Notes: generated by a model not told the origin, from the sequence alone. DNA of 64,000 nt from Lantana camara (GCA_037501455.1 CM074858.1:75056501-75120500), one strand, 5' to 3'; positions 1 through 13,400 are shown, numbered from the stretch's first letter. Made by a program: numbers and translations.

Positions 1-2024
1 TATTATCTGAGCAAAATCCTACATGGGGCAGAGCGAAACTACCTTGAGATCAAAAAGTTTATCTTCGCGTTGACACATGCGGCTCGAAAATTACGACCCT
101 ATTTCCAGGCGCACCCGATCGTGGTGCTAACCGACCAACCCCTTAGACAAGTCTTGTCCAAACCCGATGTCTCGGGTCGAATGATGAAATGGGCGGTGGA
201 GCTAAGCGAGCATGACATCACTTTCCAACCTCGTCTAGCCCAACAAGCTCAGGTTCTGGCTGACTTTTTAGTCGAAAAGAACAAGAAGCCCCCAAAGAAC
301 GCCCCCGATCCCCTGAGTTGGACAATGTACGTTGACGGCTCATCGACCTCCAAGGGGGGAGGGGTGGGGATATCACTAATCAGTTCGGATGGTACACAGT
401 TCGATTTTGCCGTCCGCTTAGACTTCAAGGCCACTAATAACGAAGCAAAATACGAGGCACTCATCGCAGGACTAAAGTTCGCTTCAGAACATCGGGTCGA
501 CCGACTGGCCGTCGTGACCGACTCCCAGCTTGTCACGGGTCAGGTCAACGGCACGTATGAAGCAAGGGAAGAATCGATGGCGGATTATCTCAAGGTGGTT
601 AGAGAGTTGGCCTCAAAATTCAAAGAATTTCGGATCGAGCAAGTCCCCCGTGAAGAAAACACGCGAGCGGACGCGTTCTCCAAACTCGCGAACGGCCTTC
701 AAGGCACCCGAGACGGGACCATCTCATTTCACGTCTCATCCGGTCGGGTCATCGACCCTGGTCGGATCGATGTCTCCGCGATCGACCCGGAGGAGCCGTG
801 TTGGATGGATAGCCTAGTCTCCTACCTAAAGGATGGAACGCTACCTCAAAATCGGTTAGAGGCGAGGCGAATGAAATATCGCTCGCTGCTATACCTACTG
901 GATCACGAAGGGAGATTGTTCAAGAAATCATTCACAGGTCCGCCGCTGAGATGTCTCCGTCCGGGCCAGGCCAGAGATGTGTTGGAAGAAATTCATGAAG
1001 GGAACTGCGGGAATCACTCAGGGGGTCGAGCCCTAGCCCGAAAAGTCTTAAGAAGCGGGTATTTCTGGCCGACCCTTGTCCGAGACGCGAAGTTGCACTC
1101 GATGAAATGTCCCAAGTGCCAAAAACACGGCAACCTCATACACACACACCCCGCAACCATGATCGCGATCGATGTCTCATGGGCCTTCGATCAATGGGGG
1201 ATCGACATTATTGGACCTTTCGCCCTGGCCCCTAGACAAAAACGGTTCGCCATAGTGGCCGTCGAGTACTTCTCAAAGTGGGTCGAAGCCAAAGCTGTCC
1301 CAAAGATAACTGATGCGGTGATAAAAAATTTCCTTTGGAAGAGTATAATCTGCTGCTTTGGGGTCCCGAGGGTTGTTATCTGTGACAATGGACCTCAGTT
1401 CCGGAGCGAGAACACCAAAAGCTACTGTCGAGATATCGGGATCGACCTCAAGTTCACGACCGTTGGCCACCCTCAAACGAATGGCCAAGCCGAAGTCACC
1501 AACAGGATCATCATTCAAAATCTAAAGACCCGTCTTGACGCCAAGCTGGGAGCATGGGCAGACGAGCTCGACGGGGTCCTCTGGGCATACCGAACGACCC
1601 CCAGAACGGCAATGGGCCAGACCCCCTATTCCTTGGTATACGGGTCGGAAGCAGTGATCCCATCAGAGTTGCTGCATCCCGCGTCAGTCAGTACCAGCTC
1701 GATAGGAATGACGAAAATCGATCCGAGGACTTGGATCTGATTGAGGAAAAGCGGGAACGCGCGTACCAGAAGATTAAACAGTACAAAGCGGCCGCAACTC
1801 GATCATACAACAAGCACGTCAGACCCCGCACATTCCAAATCGGGGATCTAGTGCTGAAGAAAGTAGAGGTCCTCCAGCACGTGGGAAAACTCGAACCCAA
1901 TTGGGAAGGTCCATACCGAGTTACTAAAATAGGCAAAAACATGGCGTACAAGCTCGAAGATATGGCCGGAGTGCCGCTACCAAGACCCTGGAACGCGCAC
2001 AATCTGAAGAAGTTTTTTGTTTAA
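1..2024 (+). pseudogene. pol: Tat copy A pol 3' part: RNase H, archaeal-type RNase H, integrase
   Basis: The frame is open from base 1 to 1740. It covers the end of the retroviral-type RNase H (about 1-300), an extra RNase H opening with YVDGSSTSKGGG (about 325-680), and integrase. Integrase shows a His/Cys zinc region (about 990-1135, ending KCPKCQKHGN) and core acidic positions in GIDIIGPF (about 1200), ICDNGPQF (about 1378) and GHPQTNGQAEVTNR (about 1465). Against copy B, 7 bp are missing just after 1677, which shifts the frame. The C-terminal integrase tail then continues in another frame from 1678 to the stop at 2022-2024. The codon that is a stop in copy B at 48018 is an intact Trp codon here. 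The element is therefore broken by the deletion. Confidence 0.9.
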
Positions 2025-2704
2025 AAAGCTTATTTTGTATAGCAAATCGGACCGGAGCCTGTTCGAAGCCCGGTCACGAACGTGTCTTCTGATCGATTTC
2101 GATCCGGACGATGGAATGCGATAATCATTTTTACGTCTCTTGTATTAGTTATGCATCCTATCCACGATTATGCCGTCTGGAAGGACTGACCACATTCACT
2201 CTAAATGTTTTTGATTATTTTCTTGCACTTACGAATCCCCAAGTCCAACGAGGTCGTTCAACGACCCGACGAGAACGGGACTAATGAGGAAAAATCCTTG
2301 AGACGGGAGAACCCCAAATTCGAAACCCGTACAAGTGGGGATCGAAATTGACCCATTCATTCCCTATCGGATCGAAATCGATCCATCAAAAGGATCAAAA
2401 TCGATCCATCAAGCATATGGGGATCGAACTCAGACCCCCACAAGAACGGATCGATCTCGATCCATTATAACAAACGAGGTCGAACTCGATGCGACACGTA
2501 ACTCGGGATCAAACTTGATCCCATTACACAAAGGGGTCGGTCACGACCCACCGCCCCATACATGAAATCCGAAGAATATTGTAATGGAAAATAAAGCGTG
2601 AGAATAAAGCAACAAAATGTTCACGCGGCGACATCCCCGGCCGCTGGGTCAAGTGAAAATAGCTTTAAAAAAAAAATAAAATAAAATACGTGAAACTATT
2701 AAGG
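2025..2704 (+). other. Tat copy A spacer between pol and the antisense gene
   Basis: This stretch is non-coding. It is rich in short GATCGA-containing dyads such as GGATCGAAATCGATCC, spaced every few tens of bases from about 2335 to 2545, and contains a GGTCGTTCAACGACC inverted repeat near 2250. The homologous spacer in copy B is 48495-49161 and is nearly the same. The short frame over it (2335-2565) is an artefact of the repeat. Confidence 0.7.
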
Positions 2705-4228
2705 CTAAGAAGGAGATGAACCCGAGGCGCCCGCGCCGCCCGAGGACTTTTTTCGACTGCCTCGGGACGACGGTAGGAAGCTCTCAATATCGACCGGAGG
2801 AGGAAGCTCGTAGACGGGATCCCTCTTATCCCTTTTGGCGAAGGCCATGTCAATAGCAAACCCGTACTTGTGGTGACGCCAATCGATGTCCACCGGAGGT
2901 TCGGCGTCTTCTTCCAATATGTCGGGATACGGATCGGGTTTATCTAGGCCGATCGAAGCCTCGTTGAAGGACACCAGAATCAGGCCCTGGGCCTTGAGCT
3001 GATTGCGCGCAATCTTGAAGCCAGCCTCTATGTCGATCGCGGCCATGACCGTGTTCGCCTCGTCGAAGGCTGGGCCCTCCATAAACTCACGAACCGCGTA
3101 CTGCTCGATCGGGCCCTTAGCCTTTCGAAAAGACTCAATCATGGCGTCGATCCTGGCCTGTCCTTCCGCCAACGCGGCCGCTCGGGACGCCGCTTCCCCC
3201 TCGGCCTTCGCCTATTGGACTTTCTCTTTGGTTTCGGCCCGGATCTCATTGAGTTCGGTTTCACGAGCCTGTACGACTTTCTCCAGATCCTCCATCCGAT
3301 CGAGGGCGCTCTGCAACTCCGCGGCACGCGTTTGGGCCTCTTCCTCCCTAAGGCTCAGCAGCTCGTCCAGCCGTTCCTGTAGCTCAGCTACCTTCTCTGC
3401 CTTGGCTGACCTCAGCATGGCCTTGGCAGCCCTGTACTTCTCCTTGTACTTGACCATCTCTTCTTGATAAACCTCCACCTTCTGGGACAAGCTGATGGCA
3501 GCTGGGAGAATATCCTGTTCATGGAGGCGGGAATTGTCATGGCTCAGCAAAACAAGAATACGCAAGAAGAAACGACCCGATGAGACGGATCGTTCACGAC
3601 CGACCTCAACCGGTCGATTACGAACCGAACACAAGGGATCGAGCCGAACACAAGGAGGGGGAAAGAGAGATATAAGGGGGAAGATAGCCTTGCTGATCCT
3701 ATACCTCTGGTGATCGACGGGCTCCTTATTAATCACCCGTTGTTCGTCGACCACACAACCGGTGTTGAAAAGTGAGGACAACAAGCTGACATCGGGATGC
3801 CCGACGCCAAGGTTCCGAACCGACCCATCCTCCCGGACTCTCTCAAGTTCACTAGGCCATTGAGGTGGTGGAGTCTGTTTGAAGTTCAACAACTTACTCT
3901 CAATATCCGACCTGCTGGAATCCCCCTCGATTTCGACCGGCACCTCTTCCACAGTCACCTTCTTCTTCCTTTTTCTCAAGCGCCTGTTAGACGCTAGCTA
4001 TTCCTCCTGGGGAAGAGTCAGGTCATGAAGATTTTCGTCGAAGTCGAAATAAAGATCTAAGTGGTCCAAATTTATTACTTGGTCGGGGTCCTCAGGATCG
4101 GGCTCGACCGCATCCGATGCCTGCCCCGGCTCTTGGACATCTTCCATGGGTTGAGAGTTCTAGGGGACCCTTCGACGGGGTTGTTGGGCCGCGGCTTGAG
4201 CTTCTGGCAGAGCTCCGTGAATCGCAGC
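2705..4228 (-). pseudogene. Tat copy A antisense gene, C-terminal coiled-coil part (broken)
   Basis: The gene runs on the strand opposite gag-pol, as in Tat elements known to carry extra antisense ORFs. Reading leftwards from the Tekay insertion at 4228, it encodes an acidic stretch, a basic RKRKKK patch, a long Glu/Lys/Ala/Leu-rich coiled coil (about 3220-3460), and a C-terminal region ending in a Ser-rich tail with the stop at 2705-2707. Compared with copy B it carries a CAG-to-TAG stop in the coiled coil near 3212, a TAG near 4166, and a 14 bp deletion near 3674 removing a putative GTAAGT splice donor. Function is unknown. Relatives are annotated only as putative gypsy-type transposon proteins. 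Confidence 0.75.
4224..4228. repeat. Target site duplication GCAGC, left copy (Tekay-type element)
   Basis: GCAGC immediately precedes the TGTAGCACCC terminus and recurs at 24184-24188 after the GCGTTACA terminus. Removing the element rejoins sequence matching copy B around 50698. Confidence 0.95.
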
Positions 4229-6800
4229 TGTAGCACCCGGAACGCCAGGCACCACATCCCCCGTACTATAGCCCCAATCCACATATGAAACGGACAATCC
4301 ATACGTGAATCAAAGCTACAGCGAACGGGAGACAATAAAATGACTCAAGGCTAGGCGGGTACCCTCAATTTAAAACTAACCAACAATCAAGTCAGAGTAT
4401 TTAAAAGCGGAAGCAATAACATTCATTCAATACGTATAGGTACCATATTTATTTATTTACTTATAGGTACCAACATTCTCACTATCAATACAATATCATC
4501 TCCCAACAATATAGATAACAAGGCGATATACAAAATAACCCAAATAGCTATACATACAAAATGTGGGAATGAAGTGTGCTAGACCCAAATTTAAACACCA
4601 CTAGACTCTAAATTCCCGCCTAGCACGCCCTGCAAAACACTGAAAAGTTGAGGTGTCAGTCCAACACAGACTGAGCGAGGGGTATAAATAAATATAAGCG
4701 CACATACATGCAAGTTATAACCTCGGGTAATAATTTTGGAAAAGCAATACAATCTAATAGGTTAAAAGAGATACTATCGCCCGAGATTACAACTAATCCA
4801 ATTTCAATTCAATCAATTCAATACAATCAATAGTGGCCCGGCGAGTGGGGCAATTCTCCAACCTTACACCGACTGTGTACAATCAATCAATCAATTATTA
4901 GGTGATTAGGTGATCAAGCAATTCATTAATGTGCACAATTAGCAGTTTCAATAACGCCTTCTTCCTCCGGGTGATGGTGGGATTGCAAGGCCCCACCATC
5001 CAATCAATCTGGGCAGAGGGTACATGAATCCCTAAGCCCGGAACTCCTTCCTCCCCTAATCTCCTAGAGGGTTCAGGGTTCATCCCAGTTTGGTGAGGAT
5101 AGCTCTCGAGTTACCCGTCAGCCCGTGCTTTCCCGGTTGGCTCGAGTCACTACCCTCGGGCCCACAGTGCAATACAATACTCGCCAAATCAATCAATCAA
5201 TCAATCAATCAATTCCTTTAATAGTTCGATAAAACATTTGAAAACCAATCTTATTTGAAAACTAAAAGTATAAATATAGGTTTTGGCTTAAAACTTCACA
5301 TAGGGTTGTACGGGTCCTATGTATCTAAAATTAAACCTCACCTGAACGACCTAAAATAAACCAAGGAAACAGCTCACGGGGCCTGCTCCTCGTCACCAGG
5401 AAGCTGGTCTGTGCAAGAAAGACAATTGTCCGTGAAACACGACTCAAAATGTACCAAATATGACGAACGGCGGAAATGCAACGAGACGACGAGAAAAATA
5501 CAATGTACCATGAAAATATTGCGTTTCAACATGTAATCAGTCATATAATAGCAATTAGGGGTCAAAGAAGCCGTCGGAACGAGGTACGAAAATTACAATT
5601 TTATGCAGTGAATTTTGGGCACTTTCTGGACTATGGGAACGGCCGTTCCAGCTTCCCTTTGAAAATGGGAATGGCCGTTCCCATGGCCTGAAGAAAACGC
5701 GCCAGCGTTTTAAAATATAAAATGCGTTTTGGCTGGGAAGGGCCGTTCCGGCTCACAGGCCAAAGTGGGAACGGCCGTTCCCAGTCTCGCTGGCCTAATC
5801 TCTCAGCATTATGGGAACGGCCGTTCCAGTTTTGAACTGGGGTTGGGAATGGCCGTTCCCAGAATACGTGAGCTTCAGAATGCAGAGCAGAAACAGAGCA
5901 GCCATGGAAACACAACAATTACTCACCAAAAATGGCTTCAAGCCAAGATCAAATGTATAAATATGATACAATAAATATGCTAACATGCATATAAATCAAT
6001 AACAACTCATAAAACACATGATTCCATGTTAGATCATCAATAATCACTCATTTGAAACCCATATACTCCATCATGCTTCAAGTTTATAAAACTCAACATA
6101 TATGCATCAAACTCAAGCTTAAAGTTCACAAATAATTTTCCAACAACCAATACACAATCTAACCAATGTATAACAAAGCCCTAGATATACCATTTTTACA
6201 AGAAAATCATTCAAACTCCATAATTACCTCAAATGGGAGAAATGGAATCTAAGATGAAGAAGTGATGATAATGATGCTTCTATGATCCCAAATCCCACAA
6301 TTATTAGCTTGAATGGTTGAAATCTTCCTCTCCCTCATAAGGGTTGCTCTCGGTTGAAGGAGGAAAAGAAAGAACAAGGTTTGAAATGTTTTGTATGAAT
6401 GAGAAGCCAAAGGTAAGTGAATGCTGCTAATGAAGAAGGAAGAAATGACCAATTTGCTATTAAATCCTTTCACTTGTTAAGTTATGCAATCAAGTCCAAT
6501 CTCAACATTAAATGATCACTTAGGTCCAATGCAATTAGATCCCAAATTCATGCAAATGAGCAATTAAGGACATAAAAGAAATAAATCACATTCGGGAAAA
6601 TAATTCACATTGCAATCACGTTCAATAAATCCGAAAAATATGATATGATATGAATTTTCAATAAAATGTTAAGAATATAATTTTATAAAATTATGTCATG
6701 CTATGAAAAATTAAAGAAATGAACAATTAATAATTAAATTACAACTCTCAAACGCACACGTATCGTTCATACCTGAAATGCCGAAAGCTGGGGCGTTACA
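4229..6800 (-). repeat. 3' LTR of the minus-strand Tekay-like element
   Basis: The LTR is 2572 bp, the same length as its partner at 21612-24183, and its ends are TGTA...TACA. It contains an (AATC)n run at about 5187-5213, a cluster of GGGAACGGCCGTTCCC-type palindromes (5635-5861) and, near 4657-4690, a TATA-like stretch next to a small hairpin shared with other chromovirus LTRs here. Small ORFs inside it are repeated in both LTRs and look non-coding. Confidence 0.95.
5635..5861. repeat. Cluster of six GGCCGTT palindromes in LTR
   Basis: Six copies of a 14-18 bp near-perfect palindrome with core GGAACGGCCGTTCC start at 5635, 5666, 5735, 5766, 5812 and 5844. The copy at 5766-5783 is perfect over 18 bp (TGGGAACGGCCGTTCCCA). 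The same cluster is at 23018-23244 in the other LTR. Confidence 0.9.
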
Positions 6801-6816
6801 ATCCTCCCTCCTTATA
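6801..6816 (-). promoter_or_regulatory. Polypurine tract of the minus-strand Tekay-like element
   Basis: On the minus strand this reads AAGGAGGGAGGA directly against the 3' LTR, the expected site for plus-strand DNA priming. Confidence 0.85.
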
Positions 6817-6834
6817 AGAATCTGGTCCCCAGAT

Positions 6835-8902
6835 TCACTGATCGGAAGGGAACAACTCTGGATGGAACCGTCTCATTTTGTCTTCGGTCTCCCACGTGGC
6901 TTCTTCGGTCTTATCACTTCTCCAAAGCACCTTAACCATGGGAATCCTCCGGTTTCTTAATTCCTGAAACTTCTTATCCAATATCTTAACCGGTTTCTGA
7001 ACAAAGGTAAGACTCGGTTCCAATTCCGCTTCTTCAACAGGAATGATCTCGGTTTCATCGGGGTAGTATTTCCTCAGCTGAGACACGTGAAATACGTTAT
7101 GAATCCCCGTGAGGCTCGGTGGTAGGTCCAATCTATAAGCAACTTCTCCAATTCTTTCCAAAATCTCATAAGGACCTAAATAACGAGGTTTAAGCTTACC
7201 TCCTTTCCCAATCCGAGCAAATCCTTTACGTGGACACGCCTTCAAGAATACCCGGTCTCCAACCTCAAACTCGAGATCCCTTCTGCGACGATCGGTGTAG
7301 CTCTTCTGTCTGTCCTGAGCTGATTTCATCCGTTGTTTTATTAATTGAACTTTCTCAATCATAGCTTCAACGGCCTTGGAAGGTTTTTCCAATTTCTCAC
7401 CTTTCTTAACACCTTCCTGCTTAGTCCATTTCCACTCTTCCAAGTCAAAGAACAACGGAGAACGACACTTCCGTCCGTAAAGTAGCTCATACGGTGCCAT
7501 TCCAATCGAAGCCTGAAAACTGTTGTTGTACGCGAACTCAATCAAAGGTAGCTGATCATGCCACGACGACTGAAAATCCAAAGAACAAGCTCGAAACAAA
7601 TCCTCGAGATACCTTATTAATCTCTCGGACTGACCATCCGTCTGAGGATGAAAAGCTGTACTAAACTGAAGCTTCGTACCCAAAATCTCTTGCAATTCAC
7701 GCCACAACCTCGAAGTGAACCGTGGATCTCTGTCAGAAACTATACTGATCGGAATCCCGTGAAGTCTAACGATCTCCCGGTTATAAAGCTCGGCTAGCTT
7801 GCGAATCTTATACGACATCCGAACCGGCAGAAAATGTGCAGACTTCGTCAAACGGTCCACAATCACCCAAATCCCATCAAATCCACCTTTCACCTTAGGT
7901 AATCCGGACACGAAATCCATCGTCACCTGTTCCCACTTCCACTCAGGAATAGGTAACGGCTGAAGAAGACCTCCCGGTTTCTGTTGCTCGGCTTTCACTT
8001 TCTGACAAGTGAGACAATGCTTCACAAACTCGGCCACATCTTTCTTCAATCCACGCCACCAATAATATTGCCTTAAGTCCTTATACATCTTGTTTCCTCC
8101 GGGGTGGATAGAATAAGCCGATCTGTGAGCTTCCTCGAGTAATACCCGTTTCAACTCTTCGGGCACAACCACTCGGTTCTTGAAACGAAGAAGACCGGTT
8201 TCATCGAACCCGAATGGACACTCTGGATCAGCTCTTGCCTTAGCTACCAATCTCTGAACTTCCAAATCTGTAATCTGAGCCTCAAACAACTTGTGCTTCA
8301 ATTCTGGCTGGACCGAAATATTAGAAACTCGAGCCTTTAGGACAATTGGCTCGATTCCACTACTCTCACCCAATTCCAGGCTCGACACACTAGCCTTCCT
8401 ACTAAGTGCATCGGCGACCACATTGGCTTTGCCGGGATGGTACTTGATCGTGCAATCATAATCTTCCAACCTTTCCATCCAACACCGTTGCCTCATATTC
8501 AACTCCTTCTGAGTGAATAAATACTGAAGGCTTTTGTGGTCGGTGAAAATCTCGAAGGACACCCCGTACAAATAATGTCTCCACTTTCCAAGTGCAAAGA
8601 CTACGGCAGCAAGCTCAAGATCATGTGTCGGGTAATTCTTTTCATGCTTTTTCAACTTCCGTGATGCATAAGCAATTACTTTACCCTTCTGAGTCAACAC
8701 ACATCCCAAGTCTTCCTTAGAAGCATCCGTATAAACAGCATATCCTTCAGAACCTTCCGGAAGGGCTAACACTGGAGCAGACACTAACTTCTCCTTCAAG
8801 AAAGTGAAACTCTTCTCACAATCTTCATTCCAATCAAATTTCACATTCTTCTTCGTCAACCGGGTTAAAGGAGCTGCTAACTTGGAGAAATCCTTAACAA
8901 AC
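6835..8902 (-). pseudogene. gag-pol: Tekay-like gag-pol, C-terminal half (RNase H, integrase, chromodomain)
   Basis: This is the second half of a polyprotein whose first half is 18859-21364; together they would be about 1522 codons with one stop. Visible parts are RNase H ([34 protein letters not shown]), an integrase His/Cys zinc domain ([12 protein letters not shown] ... [12 protein letters not shown]), the catalytic core ([44 protein letters not shown]), and a C-terminal chromodomain ([19 protein letters not shown], then a TWETED motif). The chromodomain is the defining feature of chromoviruses. No internal stop or shift is seen, so the only lesion is the Athila insertion, which separates this part from gag, PR and RT. 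Confidence 0.9.
8898..8902. repeat. Target site duplication CAAAC, left copy (Athila)
   Basis: CAAAC is repeated at 18859-18863 on the far side of the Athila element. Counting it once keeps the Tekay polyprotein in frame. Confidence 0.95.
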
Positions 8903-10392
8903 TGTTAGTATGTAATTAGTGCTTAATTTGTCTTAATTTTCCCCTACATTTGACTGGATATGTGCTTAATTAAACCTAATTATGGCTTTGTAGGTTTATT
9001 GGAGCTAAAATGGATCATCAATACAAATCTGGACTAAAAGAATCGCCAAGTGCAGAAAATGAACTGAGCCATGATCTGAAGCCATGATCATCCCTTGAAC
9101 TAAGTGGTGACGTAGCAGACACATCATCAAAGTCAAAAGTTGCGACTGATTTTCTATTTTTGGCGAACTTCAGCTACTTGCAGCTGCTTTATCAGTATTT
9201 GGCGTCTCAATAAGAATATTAGCAGGTCTTGGGATACCAAGAGTATTTAGCCTTGATTTGTGTGCCAAAGATTGGATTTCCAAGCATATAACCAAGGCTT
9301 TTGGTTAAGAAAAAAAAGTCAGCTTCTCTTAGGAGGAAAAAGGAAGTAACGTAGCAGCAGTAGCAGCTGAAGAACAGAAGCAAAACAGGGGACTTCTCCC
9401 CTGTTATGATCAGCAAGCAATTTCTTCCCTTTATTCTCTTTTTCACTTATGTTAATGCTTAGATTTGCATAGCTAGTTGAACTCTCTTGTTTAGATCAGC
9501 TGTGTTAGGTTATTTTCAGAACTGAAACAGTTGTTACTTGGTTATTTTGCAAGCATGTACAACAGCTAATCTCTCTTTTATCCTAGTAAAGTTGTTTCTT
9601 TGGTTCATGCTTTGGTTTTGTGAGATCTAATTGTGTTTATGCAGCTCTAAATTCTTGGTATATGCATGTATCTTGTGTGTATTGTTTGAACTCGTTTTTG
9701 GATGATTTTCTGATCAATTGTTATCTTGAAACTTGTTCTTATTGACTGCACAAATACTTGATCCGTAATTGTCTTGTAAATGTGCTTGAAGAGTCACACA
9801 TCATTGATAGTTTATCACCATGTTTACTTGAGAATGATGAGATGCATGCGTAATAACTTAAACATTCCAAGCTTCTTTGAGTTTGTTGGTTAGGATCGGT
9901 ATCCTTTTCATGGTCAATGCTATCACAAGGTTAAATCTTAAGAGCGTTTCTATAAGACTGCTTTTGTGATAAGAGAATGGTTAGTGAGCTTCTCATGATC
10001 ATTATAAACTTAAGAAAGGATGAGGTGTGTAGAGCTTGTTACCACTATAGCCGGTCTATCAATGAATTAGAGTTGAATATTGAATCTATGATCGAACCAA
10101 TGGCATGAATTTTAAGAACAACTTGGCTAGGATAATCCCACTTTAAATCAATTAATTTCAGTCACTTTGCATCAGCTTCCACTTGCTTGTTATCCTTGTT
10201 TTAGTGTTTAGTTTGTAGTTTGATTAATTACACAAACCCCCCCCTGTTGTGAACTCTTTCATGGTTTGTTCCCTTGGTCATTTTGGAATATATAAGAATT
10301 GCTAGTCCTTTGGGTTCGACCCTTTGCTGCTATACTCAATTTATTGCGTGTTGGAAAGTGAAGGTTTTATTTGGTGGATTCGGCAACCATCA
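8903..10392 (+). repeat. 5' LTR of Athila
   Basis: The 1490 bp LTR begins TGTTAGTATG and ends AACCATCA. A perfect 9 bp inverted repeat around a CTTC loop lies at 9384-9405. The small minus-strand frame at 9219-9446 recurs in the other LTR and has no recognisable family. Confidence 0.96.
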
Positions 10393-10397
10393 AGTTT

Positions 10398-10415
10398 TGG
10401 CGCCGTTGCCGGGGA
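10398..10415 (+). promoter_or_regulatory. Primer binding site, tRNA-Asp type
   Basis: TGGCGCCGTTGCCGGGGA lies 5 bp after the 5' LTR and is complementary to the 3' end of plant tRNA-Asp(GTC), the usual Athila primer. Confidence 0.9.
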
Positions 10416-10425
10416 CTAGATTTAA

Positions 10426-13400
10426 TTGTTGTTATTTTCTTGTATGACCAGGTCTGAATATTCCAAGAAATTGGTTCCTTACGATCCTGAGATTGAAAGG
10501 ACATTAAGGCAAATCAAGAAAGAAGCTAGAATACGCAGACAACAAGCTGAAAGTAGCAGATTTCTTGAAGAAGATCAGTTCCCCTGTTTGGTCAGTTTAT
10601 TCACTGACACAGACACCAGAAGCGTTAGCTGTGGTCATCCCTTAAGCATGGCCGCGGAAGATCAGACACTGAGGCAGCTGGCAGCACCACCTGTAGCTCA
10701 AGAACCATTGTGTATCACATTGCCTACTTTGACAACTGACTTTGAGCTAAAGTCAGGACTGATTCACCTACTTCCCACATTCAGAGGCAAGGAGAATGAA
10801 GACCCAAATCAACACCTTAAAGAGTTTCATGTGGTTTGCTCTAGTATGAGGCCAAATGGAGTTACGGAGGAGCAGATTAAATTGAGAGCATTCCCGTTCT
10901 CATTGGCTGATGATGCAAAAGAATGGCTATATTATTTACCTCCAGGGTCAATCACAACTTGGACAGCTATGGCTTCGGCTTTCTTAGAGAAATTTTTCCC
11001 CACATCTAGAGTTGTCTCCACAAGAAGGGAGATAGTCTCAGTTAGACAAAAAGAATCTGAAACTCTCCATGATTATTGGGAAAGATTTAAGAAACTCTTG
11101 GCACGTTGTCCACAACATGGACACTCGGAGCAAGCTTTGATCCAATATTTTTATGAAGGTTTAATTTCTATGGAGAGGCGAATGATGGATGCAGCAAGTG
11201 GTGGTGCAATTGTTAACAAAACTCCAAATGAAGCAAGGCAGCTAATTTCTACCATGGCGGCTAATTCTCAACAGTTTGGCAACCACCAAGATATTCCGAG
11301 GAAGGTAAATGAGGTAAGCTCCACTTCAATTGAAAGTCAATTAAATAAATTAACAACTTTGGTGCAGAATTTAGCTGTGGCAAACTCGACACCATCTTTG
11401 GTTTGTGGAATCTGTACGAGTCCCGATCACCACACAGATTTATGCCCAACACTCCAAGTAGATGGAACCGAAAACGTAAGTGCAATAGGAGGAGGTTTTC
11501 AACAAAGAAAGTATGATCCATATTCGAATACATACAATCCAGGCTGGAAAGATCATCCTAATTTCAGCTATGCACCAAGGCCTCAATTGTTTCAAGGACA
11601 ACAAAATTTTCAGCCAAGGCCACCCATACAAAGACCACCTCAAAACTTCCAGCAACATCAGAATTTTCAGCCACAACAACCAAGTTTTCAACAACCTTCA
11701 AGCTCTAATTCAGGTACGTCTTTAGAAGATATGTTCAAGGCTTTTATGACTAACAACCAACAATTTCAGCAGGAAACGAGGGCAAATATGCAGCAGTTCC
11801 AGTCCACTGTTCAAAACTTGGAAAATCAGTTGGGACAGCTAGCAACTTCAGTTAGCAAGCTAGAAAACAAGGGAAAGTTGCCATTCCAAACAATTGATTC
11901 CAGACAAAATGCTAGTGCTATTACCCTAAGGAGTGGAAAGGAGCTGGAACTACCTGTGAGGAGGCAAAAAGCAGGGCAAGGCAGTGGAATAACAGAGCAA
12001 AACAGAGCAAATTTTAATGCAGAAACAGAGTTAGGAGGTAAGGGCGTAAGCCATGATCATGGCTTAGAAACAGAGCAGGAGGCAGAACCTACTGTGCAGC
12101 CCAAACCTCTGATGATTCCACCACCTTTTCCTCAAAGGTTTGCACAGTCTAAGAAGGCCAAGGAAGAGAAAGAGATCCTGGACACATTCAGAAAGGTTGA
12201 GTTGAATATCCCGCTTCTTGATGCCATAAAACAAATTCCAAGGTATGCTAAATTTCTTAAAGATCTTTGTACAAATAAAAGAAAATTATTGGGGAATGAA
12301 AAAGTGAGTGTAGGAGAAAATGTATCAGCTGTACTTCAAAGAAAACTCCCTCCTAAGTGTAAGGATCAAGGTATGTTTGCAATTCCATGCAAGATAGGTA
12401 ATTTAGGTATAAATCATGCTATGTGTGATTTAGGTGCATCCATAAATGTTATGCCTTTGTCTATCTATTCTTCACTAAACATTGGTCCTTTGAAGGGAAC
12501 AGGAGTTATTATACAGCTAGCGGATAGGTCCATTGTGCATCCGGAAGGTGTGTTGGAGGATGTACTTGTCCAAGTCAATAACTTAGTATTTCCTGCAGAT
12601 TTCTTTGTGCTTGACATGGAAGATGATAAGATTTCAAAGTCTTCAGAATTGCTGCTTGGGAGACCATGTTTGAGCACAGCGAGAGCGAAGATTGATGTTC
12701 ACGATGGGACATTAACAATGGAGTTTGATGGGGATCTCATTAAATTCAATGTTTATGAAGCTATGAAATATCCTACTGAAAATGTTTCAAATGTCTCTTC
12801 CATTGATGTTATTGATAATCTGGCAGAAACCACCTCGAAATTGGATTATTATGATGAACTTTACTTAGCATTAGGTGACAGCCTATATGTTGATCAACTT
12901 AAGGAATTAGAAGCTAAGTATGAAATAAAGGAAGATATTATTGATGTTGTTCATGCATTAGAAGCTCCCAAACTTGTTAAGCACAATGTCTCTTGCAATA
13001 AATTGACTACTTCTCATACTAAATTACTTCCCTCTATTGTGCAGGCCCCTGATTTGGAACTTAAACCGCTGCCATCACACCTTAAATATGCATATTTAGG
13101 TGATGAAGAAACTCTTCCAGTGATTATTTCAAATAAACTCTCAACTTTGGAGGAAGAGAAATTGATACGAGTTCTTAAAGAGTTCAAGGCAGCCTTGGGA
13201 TGGACCATCGCAGACATAAAAGGCTTGAGTCCATCTACTTGCATGCACAAAATCATCTTGGAAGAGGACTGCAAACCAAGTAGGGAAGCTCAAAGAAGAT
13301 TGAATCCACCAATGATGGAGGTTGTGAAGAATGAAATTCTCAAGCTCTTGGATGCCGACATCATATATCCCATTTCGGACAGTCGATGGGTGAGTCCGGT

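Noticed and set aside
249..536. Minus-strand ORFs overlapping Tat, Athila and Tekay pol
   Set aside because: They are shadow frames of conserved enzymes on the other strand, recur at homologous positions and lack any domain.
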